A DNA stretch of 64,000 bases from Planctellipticum sp942493135 (lineage in GTDB: Bacteria > Planctomycetota > Planctomycetia > Planctomycetales > Planctomycetaceae). Where the stretch lies: NCBI GenBank assembly GCA_942493135.1, contig OW818684.1:4650001-4714000 (forward strand). The letters run 5' to 3'. The notes below the pieces were generated by a model. It was not told the origin of the DNA. It saw only the letters and a program-made list of their open reading frames with translations, and ran no database searches. The first letter of the stretch is position 1, and every line of letters starts with the position of its first letter. The position numbers and the translations under genes are program-made. This document shows positions 41,987-50,406 of this stretch, piece by piece.

Positions 41987-42116
41987 AACCACGAATCGCA
42001 CGAATGCACGCGAATCTCTGCGAAGAGTTTGAACCACGAAGAACACGGAATTCACGAAGACAGATATAAGAGTGCGTGGATCGGGTGGCTGGAGTCGGAG
42101 TCTTCGACGACCCAGG
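41987..42116. repeat. dispersed repeats A and B in tandem
   Basis: Repeat A (41987-42062; ACCACGAATCGCACGAAT, then GAACCACGAAGAACAC) is followed by repeat B (42083-42116; GGTGGCTGGAGTCGGAGTCT). The same A-then-B order occurs at 31310-31439, so the two form one composite unit. The whole gap 41954-42283 has no gene. Confidence 0.7.
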
Positions 42117-42283
42117 GTTCGGGTTCTCACCCGAAAGGCCGGGGGAATTCGACCGCTCTCCTCACCAGAACCGGCTTCAAAGAGCACTGGCGGCTGAAGT
42201 CCGCCAGTGCCACCGACCGAACTCGGGCGGCCACGATCGCTTCCTACATTCCTCACGAATGATGTTCCCCGCAAAGGCTCGAC

Positions 42284-43159
42284 ATGACTGCGCAACTGAT
42301 TGATGGGAAGGCGATTGCCGCGAAGACGCGACTGCGGGTGGCGGCCGAGACGGCCGAATTCATCGCGGCGACGGGCGTTGTGCCGCAGTTGGCGACCGTG
42401 CTTGTCGGCGAAGACCCGGCGAGCGCGGTCTATGTGCGGAACAAGCATGTGGCCTGCGAGAAGGTCGGCTTTCGCAACCAGCAGCACACGTTGCCCGCGA
42501 CGACGAGCCAGGCAGAACTGCTGGAGCTGGTCGGCCGGTTGAATGCGGACCCCGCGGTGCACGGCATCCTGGTGCAACTTCCATTGCCGAAGCAGATCAA
42601 CGAACAGGTCATTCTCGATTCCGTCCATCCCTTGAAAGATGTCGACGCGTTCCATCCGGAGAACGTTGGACTGATCGTGCAGGGCCGGCCGCGTTTTCTC
42701 CCCTGCACGCCGGCGGGCGTCCAGGTGCTGCTGCGCGAGTCGGGAGTGGAGGTCGACGGCGCCCATGTCGTCGTGATCGGCCGGAGCGAGATCGTCGGCA
42801 AGCCGATGGGGATGATTCTGGTGCAGAAGGGGGAAACCGCCAATGCCACGGTCACCATCTGCCACAGCCGGACGCGGCACCTGCCGTCGATCGTGCGGAC
42901 GGCGGACATCATCGTAGCGGCTATCGGCCGGCCAAATTTCGTGACGGCGGACATGGTCAAGCTGGGGGCAGTGGTCATCGACGTGGGGATCAACCGCGTC
43001 GGCGACCGGCTGGTGGGGGACGTCGATTTCGACGACGTCAGCGAAGTCGCGTCGGCAATCACGCCCGTTCCGGGGGGCGTCGGCCCGATGACAATTGCGA
43101 TGCTGATGCAGAACACGCTGACGGCGGCCCGGCTGCAGACGGGCCGGTCGGACGAATAG
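42284..43159 (+). CDS. folD: bifunctional methylene-THF dehydrogenase/cyclohydrolase
   Basis: A 291-residue protein. It interconverts methylene-, methenyl- and formyl-tetrahydrofolate with NADP. YVRNKHVACEKVGF contains the catalytic Lys region, HGILVQLPLPKQ is the family signature, and VVIGRSEIVGKPMGMILV is the NADP site, with TPVPGGVGPMTIAMLM near the end. It is of complete length with a normal start. Confidence 0.95.
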   Translation: MTAQLIDGKAIAAKTRLRVAAETAEFIAATGVVPQLATVLVGEDPASAVYVRNKHVACEKVGFRNQQHTLPATTSQAELLELVGRLNADPAVHGILVQLPLPKQINEQVILDSVHPLKDVDAFHPENVGLIVQGRPRFLPCTPAGVQVLLRESGVEVDGAHVVVIGRSEIVGKPMGMILVQKGETANATVTICHSRTRHLPSIVRTADIIVAAIGRPNFVTADMVKLGAVVIDVGINRVGDRLVGDVDFDDVSEVASAITPVPGGVGPMTIAMLMQNTLTAARLQTGRSDE

Positions 43160-43272
43160 CCCCTGTTTCACAAAACTGGGCTCCCCACAGAATGGGGGTT
43201 GTGCTAGTTTTCCCGCCCGACCGCCCGGGACGGCGGTCTGCTCAAGTTTGAGACAGGCGAAGGAACGCCCGA

Positions 43273-44166
43273 ATGCTGCGGATTCTCGGACACTCGACTC
43301 TGGCCGTCATCGCCCTTCTGCTGTGCGCGGCGCCGGCTGCCGCGGACGACGGCTATCTACTCCGCTACAAGTTCCGTCCGGGGATGTTTATCCACCTGAA
43401 AGTCACGGACAAAAACCGGTTCGAGGCACGCTTCAACAACCAGGTCGAAGTCCATGCCAACACGTCCGTGACATGGAAGCACTACCGGGTCATTTCGGCG
43501 GATCCCGAGGGCCGGTCGATTCTGGAGGCGCTCAACGACCGGGTGACGATGGAATGGAAGTTCGGCGAGAACCCGGCGGAATCCTTCGATACCGCCAATT
43601 CCGGCGCCAGTCCCGATCCCAAGTTCCAGGCGGTCCTGGCCAGCACCGGCAAGCCGCTCGTGCGAACGGAGGTTTCGGCACGGGGCGAACTCATCAAGTT
43701 GACGCCGCTGGTGGCGGACATTCCCGGCGCTGCCGAGGCAAGCAACTTCCTCGTCGTCTTCCCCGAGCAGCCGGTGAAGATCGGTGAGAAGTGGAAAGAG
43801 TCATTTGAGACGCCGGTCGCTGTTACCAAGAAACTGATGCAGAACTTTGCAATGCTGCGCGAATACACGCTGACGTCGGTCGAGGGCAACCTGGCCCACA
43901 TCAAGATGCGTGTCGGCCCGAAGGGTGTCCTGAATGATCCGCAGATGGAAATGCAGCTCATGCAGCGATTGATCACTTCGGAAATCGTCTTCGACATCTC
44001 GAAGGGGCTGATCATTTCGCAGTACAATACTGTCGATCGCAACGTCGTTAATCCGCTGGGACCAGGCTCCGAAGTCAGCGCCGTTGGCGATTATCGGCTG
44101 GAATTGACCGATGGTCCTGCCGCTCTTCAGCAGGCGGCGGCCGGAACCAAGAGTGAAACGAAGTAG
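43273..44166 (+). CDS. secreted DUF6263-like protein
   Basis: A 297-residue protein with a signal peptide (residues 1-25, ending AAA-DDG) followed by a beta-rich body. YLLRYKFRPGMFIHLKVTD and VFPEQPVKIGEKWKESFETP resemble planctomycete proteins of the DUF6263 type, repeated secreted beta proteins of unknown role. There are no TM segments after the signal. It lies 13 bases before the converging rsmB. Confidence 0.65.
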   Translation: MLRILGHSTLAVIALLLCAAPAAADDGYLLRYKFRPGMFIHLKVTDKNRFEARFNNQVEVHANTSVTWKHYRVISADPEGRSILEALNDRVTMEWKFGENPAESFDTANSGASPDPKFQAVLASTGKPLVRTEVSARGELIKLTPLVADIPGAAEASNFLVVFPEQPVKIGEKWKESFETPVAVTKKLMQNFAMLREYTLTSVEGNLAHIKMRVGPKGVLNDPQMEMQLMQRLITSEIVFDISKGLIISQYNTVDRNVVNPLGPGSEVSAVGDYRLELTDGPAALQQAAAGTKSETK

Positions 44167-44178
44167 GTTCGCGGTCGC

Positions 44179-45696
44179 TCAGACCCGCTCGATGAGGGCC
44201 TGGTAGGCGCCGTCGGCGGGCTGGCCGGGCCAGAGCGTCACTTCCTCGATCAGCCGGTATCTCGGGTTATGGTCGATGGTGGAGTGCACGACCTCGGTGT
44301 TTTCCTCGGGATCAATGCTGCACGTCGAGTACAGGACTCGTCCGCCCACTTTGACGCGAGCGAGGGCGTCGGCGAGCAGGCGGCGCTGGATCATGGTCAG
44401 GTCGGCGATCCCTTCGGGCGTGATCCGCCAGCGGGCTTCCGGCCGCTTCCCCAGCACGCCGGTGTTGCTGCAGGGAACGTCGACCAGGACTCGGTGAAAC
44501 GGTCCCCGCGGCAGGTCGTGGCCGCCCGCGGAAACCAGCATGGAGCGGATGATCGACAACCCCAGCCGGCGGGAGTTTTCGTCGATCCGGTTCAGCCGGC
44601 GAGCCTGCAGGTCGGAGGCGATCAGGCTCCCCTGATTCTGCATCAGTTCCGCCAGGTGACAGCTCTTGGCGCCTGGTGCGGCGCAGACGTCCCAGACATC
44701 CTGCCCCGGTTCGGGCGCCAGCCGCGTGGCGGCGGCCATTGCCGCCAGATCCTGCACGGTGAACCAGCCCTCGGCAAAGCCCGGCCATTCTTCGACGCGC
44801 GGGCCGCTGTCGACCATGATTGACGCCGGGTGCGGACCTGGACGGACCTGCATGCCGACAGCCTGCCATGCCGCCAGGAGCTCATCGCGGGTGGTGCGCA
44901 GTCCGTTTACGCGGGCGGTGAGGGTGGGAGGCTGATTGAACCACTGCGTCCAGCCGAGCACCTGCCGCCAGTCGGCGATCTTCAGCCAGCGGGCGATGAG
45001 CCATTCGGGGAAACTGGCGGCGGCAGCCAGATATGCGGCCGGTTCAGTCGCCGGGTCCGCGAAGGCGGGCTCATTCAGCCGGAGAAAACCCGCGCCGACC
45101 GGCAGCGAGGCCGGTCCCGGCTCGGCAACGGGCTCGTTCGTAACGAGCCGCGTCGCTCCGCGGAGGACGCCGTTGACGAATCCCGTCCAGCGGACGCGGC
45201 CGGCACGGCGGGCCAGTTCGACGGTTTCGTGGACCGCAGCATGGGCAGCCATGCCGGGCATGAGGGCAATCTGGTAGACGCCGAGCTGCAGCAGGAGCCA
45301 CAGTTCGTCCTCCATCGCCTCGCGCGGCCGCTTGACCAGTTTTCGCAGCAGCGCATCGAGCGTATCCTCGCGGCGGACGACGCCGAAGACCAACTCCCGC
45401 GTCATTCCGCGGTCCGGGGCCGTCAACCCCGCGGCGTCCAGCCGTTCGTCGAGGAGCTCGCTGGGCCACTGGCCTGACTCGCGGCTGTCGCGAAGGACCT
45501 GGTAAGCCAGTTCGCGTGCGCTTGCCGGCGGCGAGGCCGAACCGGCGCGGAGAGGAGAATTCTTCAGACATTTCGTGGCATCCTCAGGTGACAGACCATT
45601 CGCTGCAGTCTGCTGCTGCCACGCGGCGCGTCGTGTTGGAGTTGGCGCAAGAGTCGTGCAAAGTGCGTTGGATCGATTCACCGGAACGGGTCGCAC
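44179..45696 (-). CDS. rsmB: 16S rRNA m5C967 methyltransferase
   Basis: About 450-505 residues. It has an N-terminal NusB-like helical domain (ARELAYQVLRDSRES through FGVVRREDTLDALL), then the SAM-binding Rossmann domain (VWDVCAAPGAKSCHLAEL). The two RsmB cysteines are in VDVPCSNTGVLGKRPEARW and YSTCSIDPEEN. The start is uncertain. The only ATG with a good ribosome site (GAGG, ATG 45571) is in another frame, so either translation begins at GTG 45696 inside aroA or a one-base indel lies near 45540-45571. It directly follows aroA. Confidence 0.85.
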   Translation of the reverse strand: MRPVPVNRSNALCTTLAPTPTRRAAWQQQTAANGLSPEDATKCLKNSPLRAGSASPPASARELAYQVLRDSRESGQWPSELLDERLDAAGLTAPDRGMTRELVFGVVRREDTLDALLRKLVKRPREAMEDELWLLLQLGVYQIALMPGMAAHAAVHETVELARRAGRVRWTGFVNGVLRGATRLVTNEPVAEPGPASLPVGAGFLRLNEPAFADPATEPAAYLAAAASFPEWLIARWLKIADWRQVLGWTQWFNQPPTLTARVNGLRTTRDELLAAWQAVGMQVRPGPHPASIMVDSGPRVEEWPGFAEGWFTVQDLAAMAAATRLAPEPGQDVWDVCAAPGAKSCHLAELMQNQGSLIASDLQARRLNRIDENSRRLGLSIIRSMLVSAGGHDLPRGPFHRVLVDVPCSNTGVLGKRPEARWRITPEGIADLTMIQRRLLADALARVKVGGRVLYSTCSIDPEENTEVVHSTIDHNPRYRLIEEVTLWPGQPADGAYQALIERV

Positions 45697-46979
45697 AGCC
45701 GGTCCAGATCCCGGAAGTACTCGGGGTAAGTCTTGGCCGTGCAGCCTGGATCGAGAATCCGGATGCCGGGAGCCCGCAGGCCGATGAGCGAAAAACTCAT
45801 CGCCATCCGGTGATCTTCGTAGGTGTGGACCTCGCCGGGCGAGACGGGGCCGGGATGAATCGTCATGCCGTCGGCGTGTTCTTCGGCTCGGATGCCCAGC
45901 CGCTGCAGTTCGGTGACGACCGCGGTGATCCGGTCGGTTTCCTTATGCCGGACATGTGCGATATTCCGAATGGTGGTCGGACCCTCGGCGAAGGGGGCGA
46001 CCGCGGCCAGCGTCTGAGCCGTGTCGCTAATGGCGTTCATGTCGATGTCGATGCCCCGCAGCGGCCGGCCCTGGACGGTGATCCGGTCGGCTCCCCACTC
46101 GACTTCGCAACCCATCTGTTCGAGAGCGTCCACAAAATGGACGTCCCCCTGCAGGGCCTCCTTTGAGAGCCCGAGGACCGTGATCCGTCCGCCGGTGACC
46201 GCCGCCAGGCCAAAAAAGTAGCTGGCGGCTGAGGCGTCCGGCTCGATGTCGTAATGCCCGCCGCGATAGGTCTGCGGGCGAATCCGGTAGCTGCCGGGCT
46301 GAGTATCGACCGTCACGCCGAATTGCCGCATGACGCCAAGCGTCATGTCGATATAGGGTTCCGAAACCATCGCGCCAGTTAGTCGCAGTTCCAGAGGGCT
46401 GCGGGCACAGGGGGCGGCCATCAGAGCAGCGCTCAGAAACTGGCTCGACTTCTCCGCGGAAACGGTGGCGACGCCCCCTTCCAGACCCCGGGAGGTGACC
46501 ACGACCGGCGGCGAATTCGTGTCCAGCTCCGAACGAACTTTGACGCCGAGCTGGACCAGCGTTTCCAGCAGATCGTCAATCGGCCGCTGCCGCATCCGGT
46601 CGTTGCCGTCCAGCCGGTAGATCCCGTGACCGAGGGCGCACATTGCGGTCAAGAAGCGGATGCTGGTCCCGCTGTTCTCCAGCCACAGATTGGCTTCGTC
46701 GACCGGGATCGAGCCCTTGCACCCCACGATTTCCACGGTGCAGCTTGCGGGATCGGCGAGCACGTGCAAGCCCAGCCGTTTCAGGCTGTCGAGCATGACC
46801 TGCGTGTCGCGACTGTCGAGAACCCCCGTCAGGTGCGACGGCCCGTCCGCCAGTGCGGCGACCACCAGCGCCCGGTTCGTCAGACTCTTGGATCCCGGCG
46901 GGCGGATTTCACCCGTCACCGGGCGGACGATCGGACGGACTTCCACGGAATTCACAGCACTCACGCTCGACACTCGCAA
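45678..46979 (-). CDS. aroA: EPSP synthase (3-phosphoshikimate 1-carboxyvinyltransferase)
   Basis: A 433-residue protein. It joins PEP to shikimate-3-phosphate in aromatic biosynthesis. GEIRPPGSKSLTNRALVVAAL and LENSGTSIRFLTAM carry the substrate-binding Lys and Asn/Thr residues. DGNDRMRQRP, SSQFLSAAL, FPPAEGP-like FAEGPTTIRNIAHVRHKETDR and TYEDHRMAMSF are all present. The start may be the TTG at 46979 or one of the GTG codons just after it. Its end overlaps the rsmB GTG. Confidence 0.95.
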   Translation of the reverse strand: MRVSSVSAVNSVEVRPIVRPVTGEIRPPGSKSLTNRALVVAALADGPSHLTGVLDSRDTQVMLDSLKRLGLHVLADPASCTVEIVGCKGSIPVDEANLWLENSGTSIRFLTAMCALGHGIYRLDGNDRMRQRPIDDLLETLVQLGVKVRSELDTNSPPVVVTSRGLEGGVATVSAEKSSQFLSAALMAAPCARSPLELRLTGAMVSEPYIDMTLGVMRQFGVTVDTQPGSYRIRPQTYRGGHYDIEPDASAASYFFGLAAVTGGRITVLGLSKEALQGDVHFVDALEQMGCEVEWGADRITVQGRPLRGIDIDMNAISDTAQTLAAVAPFAEGPTTIRNIAHVRHKETDRITAVVTELQRLGIRAEEHADGMTIHPGPVSPGEVHTYEDHRMAMSFSLIGLRAPGIRILDPGCTAKTYPEYFRDLDRLCDPFR

Positions 46980-47010
46980 TCGATGAAACGCTCTCTCGTC
47001 ACGGCCACCA

Positions 47011-47406
47011 CTAGCGATCCCCGAACTCCGACGGGCTCACCCCCAGGTCCACGATGCTGCAGGCGTTGATGACCGGCAATCCCAGTTCTTCCGCCCGCTG
47101 CAACAGTGCGTTGTTTTCGCTGCCGGGATTGAACCAGACCTCCCCCGGCTGCATCGCCGCGAACTGCTCCAGCAGCGTGATCCCAATCTCCGGCGGAACG
47201 TAGACCGTAATCCGATCCAGCCGTTGAGCGGGCACGTCTGTCACGCTGGCCCAGACCTGCTGCCCCTCAATGAAACTGGCGTGCGGATTGATGGGAAAGA
47301 CCCGATAACCCTGCCGCAGGTGCGCCCGCACCGACTTGTTGCCGTACTTGGTCCGATCCTCGCTCGCCCCGACCACGGCGACAGTCGGCTGTGGCGTTTC
47401 AGTCAC
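47011..47406 (-). CDS. CoA-binding (YccU-type) protein
   Basis: A 131-residue protein. TVAVVGASEDRTKYGNKSVR is a Rossmann nucleotide-binding start. GYRVFPINPHASFIEGQQVW, VYVPPEIGITLLEQFA and VWFNPGSENNALLQRAEEL match the CoA_binding_2 family seen in YccU. The GTG at 47406 with AGGAGCGGAGAA upstream is the likely start; a longer frame to 47583 has no support. Its role in metabolism is not established. Confidence 0.85.
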   Translation of the reverse strand: MTETPQPTVAVVGASEDRTKYGNKSVRAHLRQGYRVFPINPHASFIEGQQVWASVTDVPAQRLDRITVYVPPEIGITLLEQFAAMQPGEVWFNPGSENNALLQRAEELGLPVINACSIVDLGVSPSEFGDR

Positions 47407-47627
47407 TTCTCCGCTCCTGCCTTCTGGCCGATCGATCCGATTGACCGCGGCGGCCCCACCGCGTTGGCGCGGAATTCTGTCGGTCCCGCCCAAAAAGGGT
47501 CCAACGGGAGATTCTACGGCGGGGCGGAGATCCGGAGAAGTCTGCCAAAGGATTCGGCGACCCTCGGTCGAATCGCTGCTCAATCAGCGAACCAATGATT
47601 CCAGAGACTGGACCGGCGGTAAATGCA

Positions 47628-47661
47628 CCAAGCCCGACCGGCAGGTGCCGATCGGGCTTGG
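47628..47661 (-). terminator. terminator of the lipoprotein gene
   Basis: CCAAGCCCGA (47628-47637) pairs with TCGGGCTTGG (47652-47661), with an inner CGGCA/TGCCG stem. It lies 28 bases past the stop at 47689. Confidence 0.65.
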
Positions 47662-47688
47662 CGTGAATTCTCGGAGAGAGCCGTCTCG

Positions 47689-48282
47689 TTATTGGAAGCC
47701 AGTCGACTGGGGGCCGGCACAGCGGATCAGGTGATCGTGATCGATGTAGACGACCTGAACCGTTTCGTCCTTGTGATGGAACGGCACCGGCCAGTCGGAG
47801 CGGATCACCTTGTCGTAGTACACCGTGCACTTGTAGTGGCAGTGGTGCAGACGGGCGGGGCCGACCATCGGGTAGAACCGGCAGTCGTCCATGCGATCGA
47901 CGATGGGTTCGACCACGATCCGCACGTTATTGCGATTGGTCTCCGCGAGGAAGGACCAGCCGCCGGACGTTTCGTTCGGCATGGCCATCATGACCTCGTC
48001 CGGAGATGGAGGATCCTGACAGAACAGCGGGGCGTGTTCGCCTTCCACCGGATCGAGAACCGGTACCTTATCGTACCGTTCCTCTTTCTTGTACGTGTCT
48101 TCGATCAGCTCGCTGTAGTACGGGCTGACCGGGATGGGCGGAGTCGTTCCGAAGAAGGCAGAACCGATGAACGCCATCTTGAGGAAGTCTCCGAGCAGGA
48201 CGCAGCCGCTGTTGCTGGCGGTCAGCAGGCCGATGCCCATCAGCAGCGAGACTCGCTTCAGCAACGATCCAGGCTTCTTCAT
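47689..48282 (-). CDS. lipoprotein of unknown function
   Basis: A 197-residue protein. The signal peptide has a possible lipobox (TASNSGC, Cys27) followed by a second hydrophobic stretch (LLGDFLKMAFIGSAFF). The mature region has four more cysteines (FCQD, DDCR, HHCHYKC) and many His/Tyr. The Cys/His cluster HHCHYKC could bind a metal. No family recognised. It is probably monocistronic. Confidence 0.65.
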   Translation of the reverse strand: MKKPGSLLKRVSLLMGIGLLTASNSGCVLLGDFLKMAFIGSAFFGTTPPIPVSPYYSELIEDTYKKEERYDKVPVLDPVEGEHAPLFCQDPPSPDEVMMAMPNETSGGWSFLAETNRNNVRIVVEPIVDRMDDCRFYPMVGPARLHHCHYKCTVYYDKVIRSDWPVPFHHKDETVQVVYIDHDHLIRCAGPQSTGFQ

Positions 48283-48736
48283 CTTGCCTCTCCGGAATCA
48301 GCGGGGAAAATACCCCCGCCTGCATCACACCGTCTGCTTGGGAAGGGATGGTCGAGTCCGGCCCGTGGATGAACATCACTCGCTGGAACTTTCGACCGAC
48401 AGTCTCTTTATCGTTCCGCAGCCGCGGGAAACTTGCGGGATTCTGACGCTTTTAACGATTCTTCCAGATTCGCCGGCTGACGCCCGGATTTCCCCAAGTC
48501 AGGATCCGGCCGACAGTTCCGTCGCTCGGTCCGAATGGAGGTCATTTCTCCGGGAATGAAAACGCCCCGGAGAATGTTCTCCGGGGCATTGTGCCATTCA
48601 GCTTGCGACCGGCCGAACCGGCGGCGCCCTATGGCCTCCGCCAATCACGGCCAGCTCACTTCGGATCGGGTCCAGGGCGAGCAGACCGGGACAGATCCTT
48701 CGTCTCCGACGGATCTGCCTGACGGTGGAGGGCGGG
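48283..48736. other. intergenic region with a terminator
   Basis: It holds the leader of the lipoprotein gene and the BON-gene terminator at 48564-48587. No gene is seen. Confidence 0.5.
48564..48587 (-). terminator. terminator of the BON-protein gene
   Basis: GCCCCGGAGAA (48564-48574) pairs perfectly with TTCTCCGGGGC (48577-48587). On the minus strand GTTTTCATT follows. Confidence 0.75.
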
Positions 48737-49804
48737 CTACCAGTTCTTGGGACTCATAAACCACCACCACCGTTCGGTCCGCTGATTGAACTGCAGATTC
48801 CACTGACCGTCGTCCCAGCGAAGGGAGGCGTCACGCCAGCCCATCGGAACCTGCGGGTACGGATAGAACGGCCCCATGTACGGGAACGCGCTCGCACTGT
48901 ACTGCGACGGATAGTTGACCGCCGCGTAGTTGGGATACTGGGCGTAAGCCGGCCAGGCATGTTCCGGCAGATTCGGCTGGTTGTACATCGCCTGTGAAGC
49001 TCCGGCGCCCGGATGACCGTAGCCGGGAGGAGCGGGCACGCCCGGTCCCATCGGCATCGGAGTTCCGCCCGGCCCCTGATATCCGGTCGGCATGGCAGGG
49101 TAGCCATAAGGAGCGCCTGGCTGCTGTCCGGGCATGCCAGGTTGCATGCCGGGACGCATTCCGGGGACGCGGAGCCGGTTGGAAACCTGCTCAACACCCG
49201 GAACCTGGCTCACCAGCTGCTGAGCCTGAGCCGCCTGAGCCGGCGAATCGACTTCGCCCGCCAGCGTGCAGACGCCGTTCGAAAAGCGGACTTCGATGTC
49301 GTAGCCTTCCAGTCCGGCCGCACCCAGAGCCCCGCCGATCTGCTCGGCGACAGCCTGGTTGTCCACGCCGTAATTGACCTTCTGGATCTGGCCGCGACGA
49401 TCGCCGGCGCGCTCAGAACCGCCCGCCTGGACGACTCCGCCAAGCCTTTCGGCCGAACGGGTTGCTGCCGCTGCAGTCGACGTTGCGACCGACAGCTGAT
49501 TGTTGACGCTGCTGACGCCCGGAACGCGCTTGATCGTGCGTTCTGCGGTTGTCCGCATGGCGGCGTCACTCACCTGGCCGCCGATGACGACGACGCCGTT
49601 CTGGTATTCGAGTTCAATGCCTTTGCCTTTGACGCCGGCGGCTTTGAGGGCCTTGGCGATCTCCTCGGCCTTCGCCTGGTTCGGGCTGGCGGAGCCCGAC
49701 TGGCCGGCGGACCGTGGGCTCGTGGCCTCGCCCGCGGCGAAGGTCAGACCGGGCATCGCCGCCAGCAGGCCCAGCGTCAATGCCCACTTTCCGTACTTGC
49801 GCAT
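48737..49804 (-). CDS. secreted protein with two BON domains and an aromatic tail
   Basis: A 355-residue protein with a signal peptide (residues 1-24, ending TFA-AGE). BON domain 1 lies at about residues 45-105 (ELEYQNGVVVIGGQVSDAAM, VPGVSSVNNQLSV) and BON domain 2 at about 145-215 (EVRFSNGVCTLAGEVDSPAQ, VPGVEQVSNRLRV). BON domains bind phospholipid membranes. The rest is Pro/Gly/Met-rich and then Tyr/Trp-rich, ending TERWWWFMSPKNW. GGAAGGAG precedes ATG 49804. It is likely attached to or spanning the outer compartment surface. Confidence 0.8.
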   Translation of the reverse strand: MRKYGKWALTLGLLAAMPGLTFAAGEATSPRSAGQSGSASPNQAKAEEIAKALKAAGVKGKGIELEYQNGVVVIGGQVSDAAMRTTAERTIKRVPGVSSVNNQLSVATSTAAAATRSAERLGGVVQAGGSERAGDRRGQIQKVNYGVDNQAVAEQIGGALGAAGLEGYDIEVRFSNGVCTLAGEVDSPAQAAQAQQLVSQVPGVEQVSNRLRVPGMRPGMQPGMPGQQPGAPYGYPAMPTGYQGPGGTPMPMGPGVPAPPGYGHPGAGASQAMYNQPNLPEHAWPAYAQYPNYAAVNYPSQYSASAFPYMGPFYPYPQVPMGWRDASLRWDDGQWNLQFNQRTERWWWFMSPKNW

Positions 49805-50406
49805 GGAATGCACTCCTTCCGTTTCCCTCGCTGACCCAATCCGCTAAGGCCCGGCAAAGTGCCGGCGCCCGGCACCCCCGAGAATGGCATCGGGAACTAC
49901 CGGGAAGGCTCAGGAAACTCTCCCCGACATCTGTGTGGGGATTCTCCGTTGCGTCCCTGCGGTCGACGGTGAATAAACCCACCGTCCGCGAGGCGCGCTG
50001 ACACCTCGCTGTCCTAATTCATCGGCCAGCGCCGGTCCGATTACGCAGACTATTCCGAGGATTTCGGAAAAACGCGGCGTGACGATTGTCGCGACGGGAG
50101 CAGCCTGCACTCCCTTCCAGGCCAGCCGGCCCGCGAATGGCCCCGGCAAGACGCCGGCGCCCCCGCGGTCATGGCATCGCGATCCGCGCGACTATGGCGG
50201 CGAAAACCTGCTTGCCCAGAGCTGCAGGCATGTCGCCCTGGCCGTGAAACAGTTGCTTTCATCGAATCAGGGTGTTTCACAAATCGCGAAGATCGCCGGG
50301 GTGGCTGGCGTCGGAGTCTTCGACGACCTTGGTCTCTCGATTGTCCTCGGCGCGTGAGGCAGCACCGCTGGATGCATGGCGTCGAATTCGGCCGGCACAG
50401 CCGGCC
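49805..50406. other. intergenic region with repeat B
   Basis: There is no gene. Repeat B (GGTGGCTGGCGTCGGAGTCT) lies at 50299-50333, here without repeat A beside it. Confidence 0.55.
50299..50333. repeat. dispersed repeat B
   Basis: It matches 31399-31439 and 42083-42116 over about 30 bases. Confidence 0.65.
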
